Of a DNA stretch of 64,000 nt, positions 1-10,605 are shown piece after piece (position 1 is the stretch's first letter; every line of letters starts with the position of its first letter). Source of the stretch: Theodoxus fluviatilis (Eukaryota; Mollusca; Gastropoda; Cycloneritida; Neritidae); assembly GCA_034096865.1 (NCBI GenBank), contig JAWQFJ010018364.1:65001-129000 (forward strand). Direction: 5' to 3'. The notes under the pieces are model-generated. The model made no database searches. It saw only the letters and a program-made list of their open reading frames with translations, and had not been told where the DNA came from. Made by a program: the position numbers and the translations under genes.

Positions 1-946
1 ATTTCTATACAAATTTGCAAACTGAAAACTCAATGCTTGAAAGCAGGAACACTATGCCCATAGCAACACACATAGGGATGTCGATGTGTGCAAGCAGGAA
101 TACTCATGTGTTTGCATAGGAACACCCACATGTGCAAATGGGAATGCTTGTGAGTGCATACATGAATACAAATGTGTGCACACATGATTATCAATGTACT
201 GAAAAGGTTTCAAACTGCTCCATTTGGAGTCTTCATTCCTAAGCGTGAAATGTTATGATGATTTGAAACCAACATCATGATTACCCTATGTACGCACATG
301 AACAGGATGACAACGATTAAATGTAGTAATAATCATAAAACTGGGGTCTGGAAAAGTAAAAATGTGAGCTAGTCATCAGCTGTTTAGTCACACTGAATAA
401 TGGTCAAGTTCTGGTTGTAATAACTTGATTAAACACAGCACTCCGATCCTGTCATGTCTGTGAGAGTGGGACTAATCAGCCCATCTGCAAACAACTAAGT
501 TAGTGAGAAGAAATGCATTTCTAATGCAGCTTCAGGTACCTAGATGATATGAAAGTACATTATCACACATTACACATCACTGGACTGAATTTGCAACAGG
601 AATGTACACATCACAACTGTGCACAACGAGGAATATTGCACGAGCTAGCCTTTAGTTGCAATCTTCCAGCAATCTTCTATTATCCCAAAGTGTAGGAACA
701 CAAAGTATACCATTGAAGAATATGCATGAAAAAGGGTTGCTTCATGGAAGATCACTTTTAAAAAATTAAAAAAATAAACCAACAAGAAGTCCGCCTGCTA
801 AAGATGTCATAATACCAGTATCATCCCTAAACATGGCATAGCATGGTGTAATGAAAAACAACACAAACATATGTGGAAGCCACAATAGAAGAGTACACAG
901 ATATATACATGTATATTCTTGGCTCCAATGTCCATGACACAAACCA
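1..946. other. Gene-free leader, no recognised feature
   Basis: AT-rich DNA with no open frame of protein-like composition and no long tandem repeat. The first 200 bases carry loosely repeated 'acacatg/catgtgtgca' words, a degenerate alternating purine-pyrimidine texture. I see nothing else to annotate. Confidence 0.5.
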
Positions 947-1846
947 AACAAGAAGGGCAAAGCCCATACGACTCACATGCTTGACCTTGACCTTTATATG
1001 ACCTTGACATTTAGATGACCTTGACCTTCAGGTGACCTTCAAGGTCAAGGTCAAACAACTAAACCTACCAATGACATCATACACAAAGAAATGCTTTACA
1101 CATTTTTCCTACCAAAATACATGTGACCTTGACCCAAGGTCAAGGTCATCCAAGGTCATGCAACACAAAGCTGTTAATTCAAGACATAGGAAGCACAATG
1201 GTGCTTATTGGCACTTTCTACCATGAGATATAGTCACTTTTAGTGGTTCACTACCCCATTTTGGTCACATTTCATAAGGGTCAAAGTGACCTTGACCTTG
1301 ATGATATGTGACCAAATGTGTCTCATGATAAAAGTATAACATGTGCCCCACATAATTATTAAGTTTGAAACAGTTATCTTCCATAGTTCAGGGTCAAGGT
1401 CACTTCAAAATATGTATACAATCCAACTTTGAAGAGCTCCTGTGACCTTGACCTTGAAGCAAGGTCAACCAAACTGGTATCAAAAGATAGGGCTTGCTTT
1501 GACCTATATAACCACTTGTAGCTAAGGTCGCCATTCTTAATAACGTGGGAGAAAATTGGGAAAATGTGAAAAATGACTGTTTTTTAGACCCCATTTATGG
1601 CTCCTGTGACCTTGACCTTGAAGCAAGGTCAAGTCACTGTGTATGTTTTTTGAGGCCTTGTCATCATACACCATCATGCCACATTTGGTGTTGATAGACT
1701 TAATAGTCTCCGAGAAAAATCCAACGTTTAAGTTTTTTACGCCCGGACGGACGGACGGACGGACGGACGGACGGACGGACGGACGCCCGGACGGACGACA
1801 CGGCTCAGTACATAGACTCACTTTTGCTTCGCATGTGAGTCAAAAA
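947..1846 (+). mobile_element. Dispersed TGACCTTGA-rich element, copy A (full length)
   Basis: About 900 bp, nearly identical to the copies at 16941 and 41176. All three begin AACAAGAAGGGCAAAGCCC (a GGGC/GCCC hairpin) and end GCATGTGAGTCAAAAA. An 11-bp inverted pair, GACTCACATGC (970-980) and GCATGTGAGTC (1831-1841), lies just inside the ends. The body holds about ten TGACCTTGA or TCAAGGTCA words, including AAGGTCAAGGTCA at 1041-1053. A (GGAC)n tract sits near the 3' end (1743-1799). No protein is encoded. The subterminal inverted repeats plus an internal microsatellite recall Helentron-derived HINE or mollusc 'pearl' elements, but that class is inference; no target duplication is clear. Confidence 0.8.
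1743..1799. repeat. (GGAC)n tetranucleotide tract inside copy A
   Basis: About thirteen GGAC units with one GCCC interruption. The same position holds an 8-bp CGGACGCC repeat in the copy at 16941 and a short mixed tract in the copy at 41176, so this is the length-variable segment of the family. Confidence 0.9.
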
Positions 1847-1888
1847 GCAACCTTAGCAAGTGATTAAGAACTCAAGTCAGCTGTGATT

Positions 1889-2058
1889 GCAAGGTCAAGT
1901 CACTATGTATGTTTTTTGACGCCAAATTGGGTGTTGATAGACTTAATAGTCTCCGAGAAAATTCCAACGTTTAAAGTTTTTTACAGACGCCCGGACGTCC
2001 AGACGGACGAAACGGGTGAGTACATAGACTCACTTTTGCTTCGCATGTGAGTCAAAAA
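1889..2058 (+). mobile_element. Duplicated 3' end of the TGACCTTGA element
   Basis: A second partial 3' terminus starts 42 bp after copy A ends. It runs from GCAAGGTCAAGTCACTATG to GCATGTGAGTCAAAAA and has only a short GGAC-type region. Either a 5'-truncated copy inserted beside copy A or the 3' end was duplicated. Confidence 0.75.
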
Positions 2059-2850
2059 TGAAATTACTGCACAGAGGTAGGAAAATCCACAATCATCTCT
2101 AGGATTAAACAATTCTGATAGCATTGTTTAGTTGAAGTATAAATGGCACTGCTTCACACCAAATATTAGGAAACTACCTAAAAAAACGCTGTCAGTAAAA
2201 AATTCAGATCCACTGCCTACTTACACACTTACTGTATTTAAACTACAAACTTATAAATTCCAATCAAAAAAGGTTACCTTTCATAAATAACAAAGAAGTA
2301 ATGCTACTACAAAGCACACCAAGATCAATCAAATGGAGATTTAAAACAACTCCATCAGAGTGAATATGTCCTAACATCAAAAGCTCGGAGTTTCCTCATT
2401 AGATTAAAAGCATTAGATTAAAAAAAATTTACTCCTTCTCACTATTTCCCCCAAGAAATGATGGGACACAAAGAACACATCAGTAACACTGACAGCTAAA
2501 GAAAAAGTATTTGAAGCAAATGTGTTGAAAAAATAAATCCTTCTCGCATGCCATGAAATTATCAGATCTTGAAAACTAACTAGTGCAATGCATTAATACC
2601 CTGTCCAGCTAGCACCATGAGATAGCAACAAGATCATCACCAAAACAACACACAAAAGCACAAGGAGGTATGTTAATGCAAGAGATAATGCCACATGACA
2701 AATGAGTGCCTGATCAACTGTATTGATGGTGGTGGGAAATCACTATAGTGACTGATACCACACCGAACGGTGCCCATGACAATTCCATACACTCCACGTC
2801 CAGTGTGATACTCCCTAGCCCAATTGGATACTCCCTGCCCTCTGACTTAC
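2059..2850. other. AT-rich stretch without recognised feature
   Basis: Single-copy-looking AT-rich sequence with short A and T runs. No protein-like open frame, tandem repeat or inverted repeat was found apart from the splice-donor-like word at 2845-2850, discussed with the next entry. Confidence 0.4.
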
Positions 2851-2970
2851 CCGAAGGATCAGAAGAATAGGAAGCATAGTCTGAAAAGAGTTGAATGAAG
2901 AGCTGACTGAGAACCAAGGCCTCAGGCATCAGCACAACATTCACCAACTTAAAGTCAAACTTTAAGAAAA
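2851..2970 (-). CDS. Candidate internal exon, unknown product
   Basis: On the minus strand a good acceptor (TTTGCTATTCAG) precedes a 120-bp open segment that ends at a strong donor (TCGG|GTAAGTC). Read with two leading bases it gives 39 residues containing FKLVNVVLMPEALVLSQL and then FSDYASYSSDPS: hydrophobic with balanced composition. The exon would be phase-symmetric (1-1). I do not recognise a family, and no neighbouring exon could be joined to it. A splice-like pair around 40 open codons can occur by chance in 64 kb. Confidence 0.3.
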
Positions 2971-3117
2971 CTGAATAGCAAAGGCAAAGTAATTTGGCAG
3001 AATGACCAACTGGTCATCACTGGGAATTGTCGCAGGCTGCATTGGTTACACAAGCATTTATCTTTTTTGATTTATACCTGTTTCCTTTTCCACCCTCTCT
3101 TTCCCAATTTCTGGCCA

Positions 3118-3300
<183 letters not shown>

Positions 3301-3784
3301 GAATCGGCTCCAGCTTCCAAAGTTCATCTGAACCAAACACCATGCCGAAAATACACTCAGACGCTGCTCCTTTTCTAAACAAGAGAATTTTCCATTGCCA
3401 CACTCAAATCAAAATCACAGATTTAACCCAACAAAATCAAATCAAAATAATACATTTCAACAGATAATTTGAATTTTGAGCATCTCCTTGGCAAATGACA
3501 TCCCAACCCTCAACCTCCATCGTCTCCACCACCTATGAAGTCAGTCAATTCAAACCAAGTGCCATCATAATTTAAAAAACAAATCAACATATAACAAGCA
3601 CAGTCATTACAAGCAAGCATTTATGTTCTACTTTCACCATTATTTGTATTTCAAAACTAAATAATAACAAAAATCTACCTGTCGACATATCTAGTCGCGT
3701 CAGCAGGTATTGAGTATGGTGCAGCAGATTTATCTCCAGGTTTCTCAGCAGCAATCCAAAGGCATTGCACATGATCATGTTGCA

Positions 3785-4090
3785 GGACCAGAGGCGGGAA
3801 TTTTGAAAAGGTATTCAAAATGTTCAGCGATTAGCACTCACAGCAAGCACTCTCGAATTCGTGAAGCCCAAAGCTTTTCCCCCCAATTGAACCCGTCTAT
3901 CAGGAGCATGCCCTTCAGGGGCTCGCTATGAATGCCTATCTCTGAAAACTTTTGAATACTTTTCAAAGGGAAAAGTGACTCCAGTCCTAAGAAAGGATCG
4001 TGTGTGATGAATAAGAATTGCTTCTAGGAAACGCACCTCGGGTTCCTATTGTTGAACGCAACTACTTGCAGTTTTACAAACTATAAATAT
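3785..4090 (+). repeat. Dispersed repeat, copy 1
   Basis: Shares ordered blocks with 7718-8075: 'ggaccagaggcg', 'cagcaagcactctcg', 'tctgaaaac' and 'aattgcttctaggaaacgc'. The blocks keep order and orientation with diverged spacers, as in two old copies of one element. No open frame is shared. The class is unknown. Confidence 0.55.
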
Positions 4091-4169
4091 AAACTAGGCA
4101 AACACTTTCTAGACTGTAAAAAGATATGACACTATTCACTAACAACTGAGCACATCAAAATGAAAGTGG

Positions 4170-4203
4170 AACAAGAAGGGCATAAGCCCACATGACTCCC
4201 ATA
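4170..4203 (+). mobile_element. Orphan 5' end of the TGACCTTGA element
   Basis: About 34 bases match the hairpin start of the 900-bp family (AACAAGAAGGGC, AAGCCC, ACTCCCATAC). The sequence then leaves the family without any TGACCTTGA motifs. Either a nearly completely deleted copy or a different element sharing the same 5' module. Confidence 0.55.
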
Positions 4204-4436
4204 CTTTAAAAAATTAATAATAATGCGTTTACACAATATAAGCTTAGCAGATACCTTGTTCTAAATCAACTTTGTGTTTCATGTTGGGAAAGAACCTGTC
4301 CACAAAACAAAAAGAAGAAGGCCAACAGCCTCCATCTTGAATTGGTTTGACAGGAAGTGACCTCACTTGTGATGTCATCAGAATGTGTGATGTCATCAGT
4401 ACCTCCTTCTTACGCCTATTGTACATGACTCTGTTG

Positions 4437-5111
4437 CTTATATCAAAGATTATAGGTTACACAAAGATAGTTCATGCCGAGCTTTTGCTCTTTGAAGTTA
4501 CAAGCAGCTAAAATTGCAGCGTTCCAAGCGGCCAGCACTATGGGAGATGCCTATAGTCCGTTTCAACATTGCACATTTAAAATGGTGGACATAGTCTCGC
4601 TTCGCGCAGAAAAAGCTGAATTTGGGGACATTGGAAACCCCATCCAAAGAAAATGTAAACCATGAACAGCATTAATTTATCAAAGCTGTATGTTGAATGC
4701 ATCAAAAGGTATTGAAAGCTCCTACTTTTTAACAATCGAAATGCAGGTCACTCGCAGAACCACGTGTGCACGGGTCGACGTGATTGCAACGTTTGGTGAC
4801 CCTGTTCTCTCTGTGTTAAAAATTATTATTCTTCAAATCGGTCAAATAGTGACGTCACTCGTTCTTCAACCTTGGTAGTTGATGACGTTATCGGAAATTT
4901 TAGAATTAGGTCCATCGCACATCTGTTGCTAGGCCATTTTTGTGCGAAGTCTCCACTAAATCCTATAATCATGTGACTAAATACAGTGCAATGTTGAAAC
5001 GGACTATAGGCATTTCCCATAGTGCTGGCCGCTTGGGGCGCAACGTGTCTCGACCCTCACGAGAATGAGCTAATGAACTATCTTTGTGTAACCTATAATC
5101 TTTGCTTATAT
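4437..5111. mobile_element. 661-bp foldback DNA transposon (hAT-like), with 7-bp target duplication
   Basis: Perfect 32-bp terminal inverted repeats at 4444-4475 and 5073-5104 begin CAAAGATTATAGG and end CCTATAATCTTTG. A second 50-bp inverted block with one mismatch (4525-4574 and 4986-5035) extends the arms. CTTATAT lies directly outside both ends (4437-4443 and 5105-5111), consistent with a target-site duplication. There is no transposase, so it is non-autonomous. The CAAAG...CTTTG termini fit the hAT family, but hAT normally makes 8-bp duplications, so the assignment is inference. Confidence 0.85.
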
Positions 5112-5160
5112 TGAAATATTTTTTATCCCTCCAGGTTTACTGGAGGTCCTACAGACTTTA

Positions 5161-5322
<162 letters not shown>

Positions 5323-5665
5323 CCGACTTAACGGCTGATATCTCAAAAACTACTTGACGGATTTCCTTGACATTTTGCACACCTACTGGAAATTAGGCCC
5401 GATTGAATGTGTCAACTTTTCAGCATCGAGGTTTGAAGAGAAAGTGGTTTATTTAAGTCGTAAACTCGAAAACCTTCCCCTTGAGATTTCAATTGACGGA
5501 ATAGCCAGTGTGGTCAAACAGAGTTATCTTTTCCTACTAAAACTAAAACTTTTTTGTTTCAACTGTGCAGTGTGCGAGTGTTGGAATGCTTTGTATGAAT
5601 GTAGACTTTTCATTGTAAACGCCATGAGCTTGCCTATTAGGGAAGGTATGGGCGTATAAGTAGTC
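5323..5665 (+). repeat. Probable interspersed repeat attached to the (CTGT)n tract
   Basis: Sequence directly after the tetranucleotide tract reads 'gctgatatctcaaaaactac' and 'ttgacattttgcaca'. This wording resembles repeats I have seen beside CTGT tracts in marine invertebrates, which is recall and not a database result. A 101-codon open frame (5354-5659) has no recognisable domain and is more likely incidental. Confidence 0.35.
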
Positions 5666-5669
5666 TGTT

Positions 5670-5670
<1 letters not shown>

Positions 5671-5727
<57 letters not shown>
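5671..5727. repeat. (ATT)n microsatellite
   Basis: About 19 perfect ATT units, located just before a tRNA-like SINE region. Confidence 0.97.
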
Positions 5728-5985
5728 GCATGAATGAGTACAAATGCTGCAATGCACATGTCTGGGGTGAACATCTATAATACACCTCCTCCTCTGTGTG
5801 ACTGAGTGTTAATTCAGCGTCTATGACATGCCAAAGCAAAACAAAACATGTCATAATAGAAGCTTCCTGAACCTATCCATCATGTTTAAAATATATGGTC
5901 GATTGTTTCCTGGGCCGATAGCTTGCAAGGGGGTTTAGGGAATAGAACGTTATAAATGCTTTACAAACACTCCGTCATGTCAATT

Positions 5986-6180
5986 CTCTAATGGCTCAGC
6001 TGGTAGAGCGTTGGAGTCTTGGTCATGCATGACCAGGTTCGATTCTGCGCTGAAACTTTTTTTTCTTCTCTTTTTTCGAGAGGTTGTGGGTTCGAAACCG
6101 ACCTGGTTTTTTGTGTTTTTATGTGTGTGTGTGTTTTCCCCCCTCTTTTCTCGAGAGGTTGCGGGTTCGAACCCGATCTT
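5986..6180 (+). mobile_element. tRNA-related SINE fragment with three T-arm-like boxes
   Basis: The A-box-like TGGCTCAGCTGG (5992-6003) with a GCTC/GAGC D-arm lies 32 bases before the B-box GGTTCGATTC (6036-6045), the layout of an internal RNA polymerase III promoter. Two further T-arm-like boxes follow, GGGTTCGAAACCG (6088-6100) and GCGGGTTCGAACCCG (about 6161-6175), each preceded by CGAGAGGTTG. The middle folds as TGGTCA-TGCA-TGACCA, which is not a standard anticodon arm, and the acceptor ends do not pair. This is a decayed SINE or tRNA pseudogene cluster, not a functional tRNA. Confidence 0.5.
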
Positions 6181-6385
6181 TTTTTAATTAAAAATTATAT
6201 GCCAAAACCTGGAGGTTCAGCGCCAGCGGTTTTTATTATTATTCTAATATATTTTTTCAACCATGACTTTGTTATATTATCTCTTCCAATAAAGTAATTT
6301 TATAAACAGTTGTTTTCTGATAACTAAAATGTGTGAACTAGCTATCAATTTCACTGTTTCCATTTCAAACTTTTTACCGTTTTCA

Positions 6386-6908
6386 AATGGGTCACAACGA
6401 TCTTGACCTTGATGATATATACTCACATTTGACCTAGTATGAAAGTATAACATGTGTACTACAATGTTATGAAGTTTGGAAGAGTTATCTTCTATAGTTC
6501 AGGGTCATAGTCACTTCAAAATATGTATACAATCCAACTTTAAAGAGCTCCTGTGACCTTGACCTTAAAGCAAGGTCAATCAAACTGGTATCAAACGATA
6601 GGGATTACTTTGCCCTATATACCATAAATAGGTCAGGTATCCAATCTCAACAACTTCAGAGAAAATTGGGAAAATGTGAAAAATGGCTGTTTTTTAGACA
6701 ACATTTACGGCCCCTGCGACCTTGACCTTGAAGCAAGGTCAAGTCACTATGTATGTTTTTTGACGACTTGTCATCATACACCATCATGCCAAATTGGGTG
6801 TTGATAGACTTAATAGTCTCCGAGAAAAATCCTACGTTAAAGTTTTTTTACCGACGACAGGACGCCCGGATGGACATACTCACTTTTGCTTGGCATGTGA
6901 GTCAAAAA
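6386..6908 (+). mobile_element. TGACCTTGA element, copy B (5'-truncated)
   Basis: About 520 bp matching the 3' half of the 947, 16941 and 41176 copies, ending GGCATGTGAGTCAAAAA. It lacks the hairpin start and the first TGACCTTGA cluster. Its tandem region is reduced to a few units (about 6851-6875). It is more diverged than the three full copies, so likely older. Confidence 0.75.
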
Positions 6909-7366
6909 TTGCGTATCGAATGCAACTGTTGCAGGAAAACGTGCATGTCTCACCATGTGCCTCCATAATTAATAAAGGAGACTTAAGAAATGTTGATGAC
7001 TAATCAGAAAACTTAGGCGAAGACAGGCGAGGCACACTTTTTTTTTGGGGGGGTTAGGCACTTTTTTTCGGCAGTGTCTGAAACGTGAGGTAGCCATTTG
7101 AGCTGCATACACTCGGATGGAAAGCGAAAAAGCACAAATTAGTTTGCTGTTTGTTCCAACCTCACACATTTTAGACGATTGATGATTTGTTCTTCCTAGT
7201 CGGTCCAATTCCTATGGAGAATTTCAGGTTATTACATTTTCACTGAGTTCAATCAATTCCCTTCAATTTGGCACGAATGTTATGAAATTTGCACTGATAG
7301 ATGACTGTTTGCCTGTTTAATACGTGAATAGTTAAAACGGACTTTAAAAAAAGAGACAACGGCGCT

Positions 7367-7690
7367 TTAGTTGTATATGCATGAATGTTTTCTTTTATTG
7401 CCGCTGAGGCGTGCTCTGTGCACCACAGTTATTGCACACAGTTGGAATATGTCGGTTTTCAGTTCCGCCTTGAAGTCCGTCAGGGAGAAGGACTTCCTTA
7501 ACCTTTCGGGCACCTGCTCCTCTCTGTCGGACCAGCAAAGGAGGACGACCTCTCGCCGTACCCTCGCAGTCTTTTCTTTGAAATGGTTAGAAAGCCTATC
7601 TTGAAATATATCAGGAGCCTGACGTGTATGTTCAATTAAAGAGAATGTTATCTCCGCTAGACACTCCAGAGGCAGGTTTCCGAAAACCAA
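7367..7690 (-). pseudogene. Possible LINE reverse transcriptase C-terminal remnant
   Basis: A 107-codon minus-strand frame contains VPERLRKSFSLTDFKAELKTDIF. That fits the loose pattern 'P..LR...SL..FK..LKT.LF' found at the C-terminus of many CR1-like non-LTR retrotransposon polyproteins. The usual 'RLWN.LP' just upstream is missing and no catalytic motif is present. If correct, it is a 5'-truncated scrap. Chance similarity is possible. Confidence 0.3.
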
Positions 7691-7717
7691 CCCTGACGAA
7701 TCATTGGCGATCTTCTC

Positions 7718-7877
7718 GCAGGATCAGAGGCGCGTTTCGTTCAGAAGGTGTTTCAAACAGTTGTTCGGAGAAGAGCGCTTACAGCGAGCACTCGCGAAAC
7801 CCAAAACTATTCTGATCTATGCTTGCCCACGCAGACGCTCGCCGTGAGCGCTCATCTTTGAAAACACATGCACGCGG

Positions 7878-7911
<34 letters not shown>

Positions 7912-8075
7912 CCTGAACGCTTCCCTCCCCCACCCACCCCACCCCAAAAACCCCCCAACTTTTGAAAGGAAACGCACTTCTGGTTCTGCGAGAGGAACGC
8001 ATATGTTATGTAATTGCTTCTAAGAAACGCACCTCAGCACCTTAATTAAAAAAACTATCAACAACAGCGCAACTA
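7718..8075 (+). repeat. Dispersed repeat, copy 2
   Basis: Counterpart of 3785-4090 with the same ordered blocks ('ggatcagaggcgcg', 'cagcgagcactcgcg', 'aattgcttctaagaaacgc'). Here it is interrupted by a (CA)n microsatellite (7881-7911) and a C-rich run, which accounts for the extra length. Confidence 0.55.
7881..7911. repeat. (CA)n microsatellite
   Basis: About 14 CA units inside the dispersed repeat copy at 7718-8075, preceded by a GCGCGC word. Confidence 0.95.
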
Positions 8076-8989
8076 CTCAACGTGTATCTAGCATGCTTTT
8101 GTCCGCCCTCCAGTAAGTTTTATTTGTGCGCCTGATGAAGGCTTTTTAGCCGAAAATTTGCGTTGTTTTACCTTCTAATGTTTTGTATTTGTTATGTATT
8201 ATACGCGGCCATCAAAACCTCACCGTGTTTTAGACTTTTACTTTAATGCCGTGGCAGTCCCTTGTTTTTGACATGCTAAGAGGAGTTATTTTCAGCAACA
8301 GTTATATTTATTGGTTTACAATGACTTCTTTCACACCTAATGCCCACATGTATGTGCGCAGGAGTGTGCGCGCGCCCCGACACGCGCATGCGTGAACGAG
8401 CGGGTGTATGTCCATGAGTGCGAGCGGATGTGTGCGTGTGTGTGCTTGCTTGTGTTAAGGTGTGCGTGTATAAGAGCATGCGGACGCGTGCAAATATTTT
8501 ATTGAGTTTGTGTGTGCCAGTCTGTGTGTATGCGCTCGTGAAATATATAACATTTTGAACTTAATCATTTATAAAACCGGTATTTACTTCTCCACTCCCA
8601 TGTTAACACTGCATGTGTTTTTTAAATAAATAACCAGTCTGAAACTGCTACAAATTTTCGTCGACGACAATGACGACGATGACGTTGGCGACGAAAGCGA
8701 CGCTGACGACGAGAACCTCTGTAGACGGTAATCGTCGATGTTGCTGCTGCTGCTGTTATTGTTGGAATTGAGCACATTGTCTTCAATTGCAGACTTAGTT
8801 TCTCCTAAAACCAATGTACTTTAGCTCTTGTCCCGAGACGTCGATAGCAACAGTGTAAACAAATGTGCATGCTCGTGTTCAATTCCAAGTCAGAAACCGT
8901 TGAGTTAAGTGGTTAAAGGTGGGGCTGGGTTCGAAGGGTGTTTGGGGGTTGGTAGGTTGATAGGCCCGAGGGCCAGATTAACACTGCGC

Positions 8990-8990
<1 letters not shown>
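8076..8990. other. Gene-free stretch with GTGCGTG-type words
   Basis: No protein-like frame. It includes a 'cctgatgaaggc...gccgaaaa' motif (8131-8155), loosely alternating GTG/GCG words (8350-8540) and a GACGA-rich run (8660-8715). Nothing further is supportable. Confidence 0.4.
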
Positions 8991-9030
<40 letters not shown>

Positions 9031-9060
9031 TGAGTGCGAGTGCGAGTGCGAGTGCGCGAG
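8991..9060. repeat. (GT)n and (GAGTGC)n microsatellite
   Basis: About 20 GT units with one TAT break, followed by several GAGTGC hexamers, then GCGCG words. Confidence 0.95.
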
Positions 9061-9219
9061 TGTATGCGCGCGTGTGTGTGTGTTCGCGCGTGTTACTGAT
9101 TTCTTAACAGAAAATGATTTTTTACTTAAATGGTGCATAGTGTTCATCTGTATGTCTGCACGTCTGACACGTATATAGGGCATGCAATGGGTCAGCTAAA
9201 CTTTCCACGGAGAATTACG

Positions 9220-9275
9220 TAGGCCTACCATGTCGGAAACACCCGAGTAGGCCTACCATGTCGGAAACACCCGAG
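9220..9275 (+). repeat. 28-bp perfect tandem duplication
   Basis: Two identical 28-bp copies, each starting TAGGCCTACCATGTCGG and ending ACCCGAG. Confidence 0.95.
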
Positions 9276-9933
9276 TGCTCAATGGGAAGATGCGACTACA
9301 CGCAGTTCGTTGTTTGCCTTCGATTTTTCTCTTTTACGATCAAATTAAAAAGTTCAGGATTGGCAGAAAAGAATAGGGTCAGTCAGGTTACCGTATACCA
9401 CAAAATTTTAAAAAATGTTTGAGGGGAAACAAGCTAACGAGGAAGTGTTACTGCGTGTTATGATATAACGTCACTGATAAGCAACTCCAACGCGATTCGA
9501 GCAATATTTCGTCGAAAGGTACGAAAGGACAGTGTTCTTTACAAATGAGTATTTGGGCAGTTTTGTGATGTGTGCGTATTTGTACAGTTTCTTTTTCACG
9601 TAAAGGAGTGGATCAAACATGGGCACTTGACGGTGGATGACTGTGTGACCCATTGGGCATCACGTGCTTGTATTACGCATGTTCTGGCGCGTGTATGCAC
9701 ACTCGCATGCCTGTGTGCGTACCCTCCGCAGTAGCACATGCGCTTGCCAAGTCATTCAGCACGAAATGTCTGCTTCACAGCATGTTAAAAAAAATTAATG
9801 CATGCAATTATAGAATTAATGAATGTATGAACATTTGAAGAACTGGTGTGTTTATATTGGCCTGATCCATGCTATAAAAAGCCATTCATCAATAAACTCA
9901 CTACTGCTCTTCATAGCAAGAGAAGCCCTGAAT

Positions 9934-10370
9934 CACTCAGTTATTCGCCTCATAAGAATCATGAAGGGGGCGCGATGGGTCAATCTCACTCCCCACCCAG
10001 CGATGGCTCGTGTGTCGAAATGTCGATAAATACTGCTTCCAAATTACCTCTAAATGTTTCGAGTCTGCATGCCGCCAAAAAGCATGTATGATATTCTACA
10101 GTTCTAGTTTTAATTCGCCAAAGTTTCTTATCTGAATTATTGTCCCTTCGGCTCGATCGTAGATGTACACGTAGGTAGGGTTGGTTGGGTGGTTGGTGTT
10201 TTACGGCCTATCAGCCTTTGAAGGCTATGTAAGGCCATTAAGCAGGACAATCTTTAGAACAGTTATGGAGTAAACGCTAATCAAGTCACTGTGTCCCTAA
10301 TTATTCGCCTCTTACGAATCGCGTAGGGAGACGCGGTGGGTCAATTTACCCCGAACCCACAGGGGGGACG
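9934..10370 (+). mobile_element. SINE-like repeat pair ('TTATTCGCCTC' and 'CTATCAGCCTT' modules)
   Basis: Two diverged modules (about 9934-9999 and 10286-10360) share 'ttattcgcctc', 'gaatc' and a G-rich 'tgggtcaat...cccaccca' ending. Between them at 10205-10238 is the palindromic module GGCCTATCAGCC...AAGGCTATGTAAGGCC, preceded by TTGGTTGGGTGGTTGGTG. Relatives of the palindromic module occur at 36284, 36564 and (minus strand) 24570. No clear ends or target duplication were found. Confidence 0.5.
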
Positions 10371-10484
10371 TAGGTAGGGACTATATGTGACGTGTTCCGT
10401 TTCAGCAAAGAAGCGGGATGGATTCATGACTTAAAAGAGCCCTACTAATTTGTTTGTGTATTCGGTCGGGTTGATGAATGGGTT

Positions 10485-10605
10485 GGCACTGTGTGAAGCT
10501 GGAATACTATGGCTCTATACTCATCTCCCTTGCGCGCCTCCATATGGCACTGTGTGAAGCTGGAATACTATGGCTCTATACTCATCTCCCTTGCGCGCCT
10601 CCATA
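10485..10605 (+). repeat. 61-bp perfect tandem duplication
   Basis: Two identical copies (10485-10545 and 10546-10605), each starting GGCACTGTGTGAAGCTGG. Identity implies a recent event or a local assembly duplication. Confidence 0.95.

Noticed and set aside
5986..6060. Functional tRNA gene
   Set aside because: A- and B-boxes are present but the anticodon arm and acceptor stem do not form.
8131..8155. Hammerhead-ribozyme-like CTGATGA...GAAA motif
   Set aside because: Stem II would need a bulged base next to the core, and no stem III with a UH cleavage site or closing stem I is visible.
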